Positions 23,457 to 31,218 of a stretch of 64,000 bases of DNA are shown here, one piece after another; positions within the stretch are counted from its first letter, which is position 1, and the number at the start of each line of letters is the position of its first letter. Position numbers and translations under genes: made by a program. The stretch spans positions 16,890-80,889 of the forward strand of contig JADGPL010000017.1 of assembly GCA_017882455.1 (NCBI GenBank), in the 5' to 3' direction. Origin of the DNA: Solirubrobacteraceae bacterium. GTDB lineage: Bacteria > Actinomycetota > Thermoleophilia > Solirubrobacterales > Solirubrobacteraceae. The notes below the pieces were generated by a model that did no database searches, was not told where the DNA came from, and worked only from the letters and a program-made list of their open reading frames with translations.

Positions 23457-24443
23457 CTATTTGGCAGTGGAGACCCCGAGCGACTGCTCGATCTTCGTCA
23501 CGATCCCGGTTTCTGGTTCGAAGAACTGCTTGGTGATCGTCTTCCAGCCGCCGAGCGAGTCGATCGTGAACAGGCCGGTGGGAGTCGGGAACTTGGAGGC
23601 TCCGGGCACGCCCGTGATCACGGGGCGATAGCCCTTTTCCGCCCAGATCTCCTGGGCGGGCGGGGAGAGCAGGTATTCGACGAACTGCTTGCCCGCCGCC
23701 GAGCCGCCGACGGCGGCGATCGGGTTCTGGATCAGGATCGTGTCCTTGGGGATCACGTATTCGATCGCCGCGCCCTTCTTCTCGTCGGCGATCGCCTCGT
23801 CCTCGTAGTCGATCAGGGCGTCGCCGCGGCCGGCAAGGAAGGTCTGCAGGGCGTTGCGCGCCGAGCTGTCCTGGCTGACCACGTTGTGGAACAGCGCCTT
23901 CAGGTATTCCTGCGCCTGCGCCGGGGTCTTGCCTTCCTTGAGCTGGGCGCCGTAGGCGGCCATCACGTTCCAGCGGGCGCTGCCCGAGGTGAAGGGGTTG
24001 GGGGTGAGCACCTGCACGCCGGGCTTGATCAGGTCCGACCAGCCGGTGATGTGCTTGGGGTTGCCCTTGCGCACGATGATCACCGCGACCGAGTTGGTGA
24101 CGAAGCCGTGCGTTGCATTCTGGTTCCAGCTGGGGGACACGAGCCCCGCCTTGACCAGCTTTTCGACGTCCGGTTCGAGCGAGAAGTTGACCACGTCGGC
24201 GTGCAGGCCGTTGGCGACCGAGCGGCTCTGTTCACCAGAGGGGCCGTAGGACTGGCTGAAGGAGACCCCTTTGCCGGCCGCGGTCGCCTGGAAGGCCGGG
24301 ATCAGCTTTTCGAAGGCGCCCTGGGGCGTGGAGTAGGCGACGAGAGACACGCTCTTGCTGGCGCCTCCGCTGGATGAGCCGCAGGCGGCCAGGCCGAGCG
24401 CGGCGATGAGCGAGAGAGCAAGAACCGGTATGCGTTTGGGCAT
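23457..24443 (-). CDS. Sulfate-binding lipoprotein (Sbp/CysP)
   Basis: 328 residues, lipoprotein signal (LIAALGLAACGSSSG), followed by the sulfate-binding protein fold: SLVAYSTPQGAFEKLIPAF, SYGPSGEQSRSVANGL, ADVVNFSLEPDVEKL, LTPNPFTSGSARWN and DYEDEAIA. These match the oxyanion-binding loops of Sbp/CysP. I prefer ATG 24443 to ATG 24467 because AGAAAG lies five bases upstream and it gives a compact signal peptide. First gene of the sulfate import operon. Confidence 0.93.
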   Translation of the reverse strand: MPKRIPVLALSLIAALGLAACGSSSGGASKSVSLVAYSTPQGAFEKLIPAFQATAAGKGVSFSQSYGPSGEQSRSVANGLHADVVNFSLEPDVEKLVKAGLVSPSWNQNATHGFVTNSVAVIIVRKGNPKHITGWSDLIKPGVQVLTPNPFTSGSARWNVMAAYGAQLKEGKTPAQAQEYLKALFHNVVSQDSSARNALQTFLAGRGDALIDYEDEAIADEKKGAAIEYVIPKDTILIQNPIAAVGGSAAGKQFVEYLLSPPAQEIWAEKGYRPVITGVPGASKFPTPTGLFTIDSLGGWKTITKQFFEPETGIVTKIEQSLGVSTAK

Positions 24444-24705
24444 GATCACTTTCTGCGTGGAGAACATGGCGATGGGCCAGAATGTCGGGAAGAGTACCGG
24501 AAACTCGACCCGATTTAGCCAGTATCGTGCGGGGTGGGCGCGGCAGGGCTTCGAGCAAGATGTGTCGACGCTGAGAAACGCATATCGATCAGGGCGCCCG
24601 TATTGAGTACCCTGTCAAGAGTCGGCAGGGGGCTCTGTCAAGGGTTCGGTTGCCGCGCAGCTCCCCGCCTCTCCCGCGTTCCCCCATCAAGGAGATCCCG
24701 CCCGA

Positions 24706-26037
24706 ATGTCAGCCCCGTCAACAGCCGTCTCGTCCACCTCGACCGCGGCCGCCGGCGCCGCCACCTCCACGGAGGCCGCCGAGGCGGCCGTCGAGGCGAT
24801 CGCCGGCGCTGCCGGACAGGACGTCACCTTCTCGCTCGAGCTCACGCAGGACCAGAAGGACATCCGTGACTGGGTGCACGGGTTCGCGGCCGACGTGGTC
24901 CGTCCCGCGGCACACGAGTGGGACGAGAAGGAGCAGACGCCGTGGCCGATCATCCAGGAGGCCACGAAGATCGGCCTCTACGGCTTCGAGGGGCTCGCGC
25001 AGTTCTTCGCCGACCCCACCGGCCTGACCCTGCCGATCGTCAACGAGGAGCTGTTCTGGGGCGACGCTGGCATCGGCATGTCGATCATGGGCACGGCGCT
25101 GGCGGTCGCCGCGATCTTCGGGCAGGGCTCCGGCGAGCAGATCGGCGAGTGGATACCGCGTTGCTTCGGCACCCAGGACGACATCAAGGTGGCGGCGTTC
25201 TGCGCATCTGAGCCCAACGCGGGCTCGGACATCTCGGGCCTGCGCACGCGCGCCAAGTTCGACGAGGCAGCGGGCGAGTGGGTGATCAACGGCCAGAAGG
25301 CATGGGCGACCAACGGCGGCATCTCGGACGTGCACGTGGTGATCGCGACCGTCGATCCCGATCTCGGATCGAAAGGGCACGCGGCATTCGTGGTGCCGAT
25401 GAGCGAAGCCAAGGGCATCTCGCAGGGCAGCAAGGTCTCCAAGCACGGCCTGCGCGCCTCGCACACCGCGGACGTCTTCCTCGACGACTGCCGAATTCCC
25501 GCAGGCTACGTGCTCGGCGGCAAGGAGAAGCTCGACGAGCGCCTCGCGCGCGTGCGCGAGGGTAAGAAGAGCAACTCGCAGGCGGCCATGCAGACGTTCG
25601 AGTCCTCGCGCCCGACAGTCGGCTCCCAGGCGCTGGGGATCGCCAGGGCGGCCTATGAGTATGCGCTCGACTACTCCAAGGAGCGCGAGCAGTTCGGCCG
25701 CAAGATCATCGAGAACCAGTCGATCGCGTTCACGCTCGCGCGGATGAAGATGGAGATCGACGCCGCGCGCCTGCTCGTCTGGCGCGCCTCCTGGATGGGC
25801 CGCAACCAGGTGCGCTTCGAGAACGCCGAGGGCTCGATGAGCAAGCTCAAGTCCGGCGAGGTGGCCGTGTGGGCGACCGAGCGCGCGATCCAGATCCTCG
25901 GCGGCAACGGTTACACGCGCGAGTACCCCGTGGAGCGCTGGCATCGTGACGCCAAGATCTACGACATCTTCGAGGGCACAGCCGAGATCCAGCAGCTCGT
26001 GATCGCGCGCGCCATCTCCGGGATGCACATCAAGTAG
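24706..26037 (+). CDS. Acyl-CoA dehydrogenase
   Basis: 443 residues: an Ala/Ser/Thr-rich N-terminal extension of about 40 residues, then the full acyl-CoA dehydrogenase fold. Landmarks are AFCASEPNAGSDISGLRTRA (FAD and substrate loop), VINGQKAWATNGG, RPTVGSQALGIARAAYEYALDYSKEREQFGRKI and ILGGNGYTREYPVERWHRDAKIYDIFEGTAEIQ, whose Glu near residue 421 is the expected catalytic base. It catalyses alpha,beta-dehydrogenation of an acyl-CoA with electrons to ETF; chain length cannot be inferred. A good AAGGAG site precedes ATG 24706. It stands alone, between the divergent sulfate operon and a secreted protein gene. Confidence 0.93.
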   Translation: MSAPSTAVSSTSTAAAGAATSTEAAEAAVEAIAGAAGQDVTFSLELTQDQKDIRDWVHGFAADVVRPAAHEWDEKEQTPWPIIQEATKIGLYGFEGLAQFFADPTGLTLPIVNEELFWGDAGIGMSIMGTALAVAAIFGQGSGEQIGEWIPRCFGTQDDIKVAAFCASEPNAGSDISGLRTRAKFDEAAGEWVINGQKAWATNGGISDVHVVIATVDPDLGSKGHAAFVVPMSEAKGISQGSKVSKHGLRASHTADVFLDDCRIPAGYVLGGKEKLDERLARVREGKKSNSQAAMQTFESSRPTVGSQALGIARAAYEYALDYSKEREQFGRKIIENQSIAFTLARMKMEIDAARLLVWRASWMGRNQVRFENAEGSMSKLKSGEVAVWATERAIQILGGNGYTREYPVERWHRDAKIYDIFEGTAEIQQLVIARAISGMHIK

Positions 26038-26048
26038 CGCCGCTCAAC

Positions 26049-26078
26049 CCCGGCTCGAGCAGCGGCCTTCAAGCCGGG
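26049..26078 (+). terminator. Possible terminator after the acyl-CoA dehydrogenase gene
   Basis: CCCGGCT and AGCCGGG form a 7-base stem with a 16-base loop, 12 bases after the stop codon. There is no U-tract. Weak evidence. Confidence 0.3.
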
Positions 26079-26121
26079 CTCGTCGGTGGCCTTGGCAGCA
26101 CGTCACCACGGGCCGCCTGGG

Positions 26122-26150
26122 TTGACAATTGTCCTGATTGCGACTAGCTT
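26122..26150 (+). promoter_or_regulatory. Consensus-like housekeeping promoter
   Basis: TTGACA and TAGCTT are separated by exactly 17 bases. Transcription would start about 150 bases before the next start codon, giving a long GC-rich leader. The spacing and perfect -35 box make this one of the clearest promoters in the window. Confidence 0.7.
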
Positions 26151-26309
26151 CCCGTCCAGGCGGGTGCCGCGCGGGGGGGATCGCCGCACGGATGGGTGTG
26201 CAAGGAGGCGATCCGGTCCGAGTGGTGTGCGTTCGTACAAGCCCCTGGAGGGGGTCACAGTTGCTCGGGGGCCGTGCGGCCTTGGGCGAGAAGACGATTG
26301 GAGACAGAG

Positions 26310-27158
26310 ATGACTGGAAGGATTCCAGCGAGGGCCGTCAGGTTGGCTGTGGCGATCCTCGCAGCGATTGGCGTCTTCGCCATGACCGCAGTTGCGGCTG
26401 GTGCTACGGAAGTGGTCTACAACAACGTTCCGGCGCCGTTGCCCGGAAACTTCGCCTCCCTGGGCAACCAGGCCTACTCGATGTCCGAGTTCGGTGGCGA
26501 GGTCGAATTCGCGGGAGCCGCCCGCAAGAACCCGAAGGTGACGGTCATCATGAGCACCTGGGCGTGTCAGAACGGTGGGGTCTACGAAGACACCTGTGAA
26601 ACCCCCAAGCCCAACAAGAAGTTCAAGTGGCCGATCACGCTGAACATCTATGACGTGGGCGCGGGCAACACGGTGGGCACGAAACTGGGATCGGTCACCA
26701 AGACGTTCGGGCTGCCCTACCGTCCCACCAAGAACGACACGGCATGCCTCGCCAAAGGCTACGCGGCGGGCACCTGGTACGACGCGGCAACGAACGCGTG
26801 CTATCACGGGATGGCGTTCTCGATCACCTTCAAACCGGTTCACACCGAACTGCGCGGCAAGGCGATCATCACGCTCTCCTACAACACCAGCACTCACGGT
26901 CCCAGCCCGGTCGGAACGGGGGCGGCGTGCTTCAGCACAGCGGTCGGCTGCTACTACGACTCGCTGAACGTGGCGACCGCCGAACCGGGCGAAAACACGC
27001 TCTCGATCGGCGCCCAGCCGAGCCTCGAAGAAGTGTTCGTCAACTCGACCTACGCCCCGATGTTCTGCGAAGGCGGCACCTCCGGCACCTTCGGAGCGGC
27101 CAAGTGCGCTGGATTCTGGGAAGGGCTCCAGCCGATCTTCTCGGTGAGCGCCAAGTAG
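26310..27158 (+). CDS. Exported protein of unknown function, likely abundant
   Basis: 282 residues with a signal peptide (LAVAILAAIGVFAMTAVAAGA). The mature part is beta-rich, begins VVYNNVPAPLPGNFASLGNQAYS, contains eight cysteines likely paired in disulfides (ACQNGGVYEDTCE, DTACLAKG, NACYHG, ACFSTAVGCYYD, MFCEGG, AKCAGF) and no recognised catalytic motif. It has its own strong promoter, a GGAG ribosome-binding site and a strong terminator, so it is a monocistronic, probably well expressed secreted protein. Unlike most neighbours it uses GAA and AAA codons often. I do not recognise the family. Confidence 0.8.
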   Translation: MTGRIPARAVRLAVAILAAIGVFAMTAVAAGATEVVYNNVPAPLPGNFASLGNQAYSMSEFGGEVEFAGAARKNPKVTVIMSTWACQNGGVYEDTCETPKPNKKFKWPITLNIYDVGAGNTVGTKLGSVTKTFGLPYRPTKNDTACLAKGYAAGTWYDAATNACYHGMAFSITFKPVHTELRGKAIITLSYNTSTHGPSPVGTGAACFSTAVGCYYDSLNVATAEPGENTLSIGAQPSLEEVFVNSTYAPMFCEGGTSGTFGAAKCAGFWEGLQPIFSVSAK

Positions 27159-27194
27159 GCGCGACCATAGGTCGGTAGCACCCATGATGTCTGG

Positions 27195-27222
27195 CGAAGG
27201 CCCCGCTCCGGCGGGGCCTTCG
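27195..27222 (+). terminator. Rho-independent-like terminator
   Basis: A perfect 12-base stem (CGAAGGCCCCGC / GCGGGGCCTTCG) with a four-base TCCG loop follows the secreted-protein gene by 36 bases and is followed by a short GT-rich run. Also positioned to end the short minus-strand gene at 27242-27484. Confidence 0.75.
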
Positions 27223-27241
27223 TCGTGTGGGGCCGGGGGCG

Positions 27242-27484
27242 CTACCAGGCCTGATCGGCGCCGCAGTGCGGGCACACCACGGTCGTCGAGACGGCGGCGC
27301 TGAACATGTAGCCGCACTGGCAGCTGTAGGAGGCGCGGTCGACCGGGCCTCCGGCCTCGCGCACACGCTGGACTGCTGGATCGCAGCCGCGGAGCGCCGG
27401 CTTGGCGGTCACGGCTATGGTCACGGGCCCGCGCTGGCGTGGCCGGCGGCGCTCGCTGAGGGGGTGCAGGAGCCTTGCTCTCAT
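27242..27484 (-). CDS. Small zinc-ribbon-like protein
   Basis: 80 residues. The N-terminal half is basic and unconserved-looking; the C-terminal half has two cysteine pairs, SCQCGYMFSAAV and VVCPHCGADQAW, the pattern of a small zinc ribbon. It is most likely a nucleic-acid or protein-binding adaptor; nothing more can be said. It may start further downstream than ATG 27484. It runs opposite to the ccm genes and the secreted protein gene. Confidence 0.5.
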   Translation of the reverse strand: MRARLLHPLSERRRPRQRGPVTIAVTAKPALRGCDPAVQRVREAGGPVDRASYSCQCGYMFSAAVSTTVVCPHCGADQAW

Positions 27485-27634
27485 GATCGTCTATCCCCTA
27501 CAACGTCATCCACGTGCAAAGGTTTCGCCCTGCAACGCCTGTTTCCTGGTCGCGCGCCGTGAAACGCCCTTGGCGAGCGCCGCACGGCCGCCATCGGGGG
27601 CGAGCGGCTCGGGTGTTTGAGATACTTGGTGGCG

Positions 27635-28060
27635 ATGAACCCCGCGCGTAAGCGAACGGTGCGCCTGACGGTGGCGCTGAGCGCGGCCGTGGTCTTGGCG
27701 AGCGCGCTGATCTACACGAGCTTCAGCGCGGCCAGCCCGGCGCTCACGCCAAGCCAGCTCACTCGCCAGGCCCAGCCGGGTCGCAGCTACCAGGTCACGG
27801 GCACCGTGGCCAAGGGCTCGGTGCATCGCGGCGGCAGCGGAGGGGCGATCCTGTACTTCAGCGTCGAGGACCGCGCGGGCGGCACGACGATCCCGCTGGC
27901 CTACACCGGGACGGTGCCCGACCCCTTCCGCGAAGGCCGCGAGGTTATCGTGACGGTCGAGAAGCAGGGATCCAGCTACATCGGCGAACGCAACTCGTTG
28001 ATCACCAAGTGCCCGTCCAAGTACAAGACGGCTCCCGCCGGCGAGAACCAGAACGCTTGA
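27635..28060 (+). CDS. ccmE: Cytochrome c maturation protein CcmE, Cys-type variant
   Basis: 141 residues: short cytoplasmic N-terminus, one membrane anchor (LTVALSAAVVLASALIYTSF), then an OB-fold domain (YQVTGTVAKGSV ... ILYFSVEDRAG ... PLAYTGTVPDPFREGREVIVTVEK). CcmE carries heme to apocytochromes. The heme-attaching motif, HxxxY in most bacteria, here reads CPSKY (CxxxY), the variant known from archaea and some deltaproteobacteria. It is followed by ccmF, consistent with a heme-handling operon. ATG 27635 is preferred to the ORF-track start at 27617. Confidence 0.85.
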   Translation: MNPARKRTVRLTVALSAAVVLASALIYTSFSAASPALTPSQLTRQAQPGRSYQVTGTVAKGSVHRGGSGGAILYFSVEDRAGGTTIPLAYTGTVPDPFREGREVIVTVEKQGSSYIGERNSLITKCPSKYKTAPAGENQNA

Positions 28061-28107
28061 GTGCCCTGGCGCTCCTCGCACGACATCCTCGCGGGCGCTA
28101 GACCCTG

Positions 28108-30270
28108 ATGGCCGGCCTCGGATTCGCCTGTCTGCTGCTCGGCCTCGCCATATGCGCGTACGGGATCGGCGCGTCGGTCTACGGGGTACGCAGCGGCCGC
28201 GTCGAGTTCTCGGAGTCGGGCCGGCGCTCGGTGTACGCGCTCGCGGGGATCCTGACGGTCGCCTTCGCGGTGCTCGAGCTCGCGTTCCTGCGCAACGACT
28301 TCGCCTTCAACACGGTGGCCGACACCTCGAGCCGCACCACGCCCGGGTTCTATCGGGCCGCCGCCGTCTGGTCCTCCCAGGAAGGCTCGCTGCTGTTGTG
28401 GGCGTGGCTGTTGTCGATGTGGTCGAGCCTCGCCCTGTTCCTGACGCGCCGGCGCATGCGCGACATCGCCTCATACGCGACGGCGATCCTGCTCGGCTTC
28501 GGCGGGTTCTTCATCGCGCTGATGGTCTTCTATGCGAACCCCTTCGCGACCACGCGCCCGGCGCCCGCCGAAGGGCAGGGGCTCGATCCGCTGCTGCGCT
28601 TCCCGACGATGATGATCCACCCGCCGATGCTGTACTCGGGCTACACGCTTTGCACGATCCCGTTGGCCTTCGGGATGGGGGCGCTGCTGGCGCGCAGGGT
28701 GGATGCGGACTGGATCAAAGCGATTCGCCGCTTCGCCTTCGCGGCCTGGCTGTTCCTCGGCGTGGGGATCCTGCTCGGCGCGCGCTGGTCCTACTCGGAG
28801 CTCGGTTGGGGCGGCTATTGGGGATGGGACGCGGTCGAGAACGCCTCGCTGATGCCCTGGCTGACGGGCACCGCCTTCCTGCACTCGCTGATGATCCAGG
28901 AGAAGCGCGGGATGCTGAAGGTCTGGAACGTGTCGCTCGTGCTGGCGACGGGCACCCTGGCGATCATGGGCACCTTCCTCGTACGCAGCGGCGTCCTGAA
29001 CTCGATCCACGCCTTCGGGGGTGCGACGCTGGGGGTGCCGTTCGTGTGCCTGATCGGAGTGCTGATCGCAGGCTCGATCTACCTGGTGGTCTCCCGCCGC
29101 GACATGCTGCGCTCCGAGCATCGCCTCGACTCGCTGATCTCGCGCGAGTCGGCGTTCCTCGCCAACAACGTGGTGCTCGTGGGCCTGTGCTTCGTGATCT
29201 TCTGGGGCACCTACTTCCCGCTCATATCCGAGGCGTTGACGGGACAGGAAGCGTCGGTCGGGCCTCCCTGGTTCGACCGCTACACGGTGCCGCTCGCGCT
29301 GGTGCTCGTGCTGCTGAGCGGTATCGGGCCGGTGATCGCCTGGCGGCGCGCAACGCTTGCCAATGCCCGGCGAAACTTCCTCGCGCCGCTCGCGACCGCG
29401 CTGCTCACCCTGGTTGTGCTGCTCACCGCAGGAGTCGCTCCGAAGCCGCTCGCCATAGCCATGTTCTGCTGCGCCGCCTTCGTGTTCGGCTCGATCGGGC
29501 AGGAGTTCTTCCGCGGCGTGCGCGCCCGCCGGGCAATGGCCGGCGAGTCGGTTCCCCGCGCCTTCACAGGGCTGGTGCGACGCAATCGCAGGCGCTACGG
29601 CGGTTACGTCGTCCATCTGGGTATCGCCGTGCTGTTCATCGGGGTGGCCGCGTCCTCGTCGTTCCAGCACGCGTCCGAGCTGGGCCTCTCACCGGGTCAG
29701 TCGACACGCGTGGGCGCCTACACGGTCCGCTACGTACGACCCACGGCCACGATCACGCCCCGCTATGACGCCGCCCACACCGGCTCCACGCTCAGCCTGG
29801 GAGCCGTGATCGACGTGAGCAAGGGCGGGCGCCACGTCGCCACGCTCAACCCGAGCGAGGGCTACTACGCCTCCCAGGAAGCCAGCCAGGGAACCGTGGG
29901 GAGCCTGATCGGTGGCCAGCCCGTCAGCCACGTGAGCATGAACGCCGGTATCACCCGCGACGTTTGGAGCGCGATCGAGCCCGACATCGAAGCGCCGGCT
30001 CTGCAGCGGATCGTCAGGGCCGGCAACAGCGCGCTCTCCCCTGAAGAGGCGCTCGTCGCGATCGGCTATCTGGCCCGCGAATACCTCAAGCATCCTCCGC
30101 AGGCGCAGTTCCACTTCATCGTCTCGCCGCTCGTGATGTGGATCTGGATCGGCGGTCTGATCGTGTTCGGCGGCGGCCTGATCGCGATCTGGCCGACTCC
30201 CAGCGTGGTGCGCCGCCGTGTGGCCGCCCGCTCGCGCGCTCGCGCCGTGCGGGGCCTGGCGCGCGCCTGA
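28108..30270 (+). CDS. ccmF: Heme lyase CcmF/NrfE family
   Basis: 720 residues with about 15 membrane helices. The tryptophan-rich WWD heme-handling motif is present as WGGYWGWDAVENASLMPWL near residue 232, and SSQEGSLLLWAWLLS near 93 and MMIHPPMLYSGY near 170 are typical CcmF segments with the expected His. A large C-terminal extracytoplasmic domain precedes the last helix. CcmF attaches heme from CcmE to apocytochrome c. It starts 47 bases after ccmE and is followed by a ccmI-like gene. Confidence 0.95.
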   Translation: MAGLGFACLLLGLAICAYGIGASVYGVRSGRVEFSESGRRSVYALAGILTVAFAVLELAFLRNDFAFNTVADTSSRTTPGFYRAAAVWSSQEGSLLLWAWLLSMWSSLALFLTRRRMRDIASYATAILLGFGGFFIALMVFYANPFATTRPAPAEGQGLDPLLRFPTMMIHPPMLYSGYTLCTIPLAFGMGALLARRVDADWIKAIRRFAFAAWLFLGVGILLGARWSYSELGWGGYWGWDAVENASLMPWLTGTAFLHSLMIQEKRGMLKVWNVSLVLATGTLAIMGTFLVRSGVLNSIHAFGGATLGVPFVCLIGVLIAGSIYLVVSRRDMLRSEHRLDSLISRESAFLANNVVLVGLCFVIFWGTYFPLISEALTGQEASVGPPWFDRYTVPLALVLVLLSGIGPVIAWRRATLANARRNFLAPLATALLTLVVLLTAGVAPKPLAIAMFCCAAFVFGSIGQEFFRGVRARRAMAGESVPRAFTGLVRRNRRRYGGYVVHLGIAVLFIGVAASSSFQHASELGLSPGQSTRVGAYTVRYVRPTATITPRYDAAHTGSTLSLGAVIDVSKGGRHVATLNPSEGYYASQEASQGTVGSLIGGQPVSHVSMNAGITRDVWSAIEPDIEAPALQRIVRAGNSALSPEEALVAIGYLAREYLKHPPQAQFHFIVSPLVMWIWIGGLIVFGGGLIAIWPTPSVVRRRVAARSRARAVRGLARA

Positions 30271-30296
30271 GCGCTCCATCCTGCGACGCTGACGGC

Positions 30297-30635
30297 GTGA
30301 GCGCTCTCGTCGCGATCCTCATCCTCCTGCTGCTCGGGCTGATCGTGCTCGTCGTCGGCGCGCCCCTGCGCGCCGCGCGCCGCGGCGATCTCGAGCCGCA
30401 GTCGCAGGAGACGCTCGCCGGCCATCCGGTGCAGGCCACCGCTGCCGAGCTCGAGGTGGAGCACGACGACATGGAGGCGGCACGCGAGGCCAAGTACCGC
30501 GAGATCCGCGATGCCGAGCTCGATTTCCGCACCGGCAAGCTCTCACGCGAGGATTACGAGGCGATCGACACGCAGCTGCGCGCGGAGGCGCTCGAGATCC
30601 TCAACCGCCTCGAACCGGTGGAGCCACCCGAGTAG
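30297..30635 (+). CDS. Small CcmI-like membrane protein
   Basis: About 112 residues from GTG 30297: one N-terminal membrane segment (LVAILILLLLGLIVLVVGAPL) and a charged helical tail with AAREAKYREIRDAELDFRTGKLSREDYEAIDTQLRAEAL. This alternating pattern resembles the N-terminal part of CcmI, the apocytochrome chaperone subunit. It follows ccmF by 26 bases. The shorter length compared with CcmI means it lacks the TPR domain. The ORF-track start at 30138 lies within ccmF. Confidence 0.65.
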   Translation: MSALVAILILLLLGLIVLVVGAPLRAARRGDLEPQSQETLAGHPVQATAAELEVEHDDMEAAREAKYREIRDAELDFRTGKLSREDYEAIDTQLRAEALEILNRLEPVEPPE

Positions 30636-30647
30636 CGGCCGGCGCGC

Positions 30648-30881
30648 TCAGGCCCAGGGGCGCTTGAGCAGCACGATCGCGACCACGAAGAACAGGACAG
30701 CGAAGAAGATCGTCCAGCGGTTGAGGTTGCGCTCGACCATCGATCCGCCACCGAGCGGCCCGGCACCGCTGCCGACGCCGAATGCGCCCGAGAGGCCGGC
30801 GTCCTTGCCCGAGTGCATCAACACCAGGAAGATCACGATCACGGCGATGATCACCTCGATGACAGAGAGGATCGTTTCCAC
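30648..30881 (-). CDS. secG: Preprotein translocase subunit SecG
   Basis: 77 residues with two membrane helices flanking a Gly-rich cytoplasmic loop: VIIAVIVIFLVLMHSGKDAGLSGAFG, then NRWTIFFAVLFFVVAIVLL. The HSGKDAGLSG...GGG pattern is diagnostic of SecG, the small SecYEG subunit. It is convergent with the ccmI-like gene (12 bases between stops) and divergent from the lytic transglycosylase gene. Confidence 0.95.
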   Translation of the reverse strand: METILSVIEVIIAVIVIFLVLMHSGKDAGLSGAFGVGSGAGPLGGGSMVERNLNRWTIFFAVLFFVVAIVLLKRPWA

Positions 30882-31218
30882 GCCGCAAACCTTAGCGGCT
30901 GGAAGCCGCTCATGTGCTTGAGCGATTCGTCACAATACCTTGGGTTGGTTGCGCGGAGGTGACGGGGGAGGAGTAGGTTTGACGACCTCGAAGAGGCTTG
31001 CAGCGTCCACGACGAGGGTTCCGCCTTCGCCGCCGCTACGGTGCGTCTTCTGTCGTCCCCGAACACGGAGCGATGCGCGATTTGTCATCCCGATTACGAA
31101 TCCTTTACGGATTCGTGCTTGCCTGCCGATATGAATCACGGTGGGCGTACCCCGCGATTGTGGGTCTGCCGCGCCAGCCACAGCCAATGGGAACCCCGAG
31201 AATGAACCACTTCAGCGC
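30882..31218. other. Intergenic region between secG and the lytic transglycosylase gene (337 bp)
   Basis: Control region of two divergent genes. It contains one clear hairpin (31096-31116) and a purine-rich stretch near 30955-30975. I do not recognise a riboswitch, although such leaders often precede lytic transglycosylase genes in actinobacteria. No convincing -35/-10 pair was found. Confidence 0.5.
31096..31116. promoter_or_regulatory. Hairpin in the 5' region of the lytic transglycosylase gene
   Basis: ACGAATCC and GGATTCGT form a perfect 8-base stem with a TTTAC loop, about 100 bases before the start. It could be a leader hairpin or a protein-binding palindrome. Confidence 0.4.

Noticed and set aside
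24718-26028. 436-codon minus-strand ORF
   Set aside because: Antisense shadow of the acyl-CoA dehydrogenase, which has all family motifs.
30930-31140. c-di-AMP (ydaO) riboswitch before the lytic transglycosylase gene
   Set aside because: Such genes are often so controlled in actinobacteria, but I could not find the conserved core; not reported as a feature.
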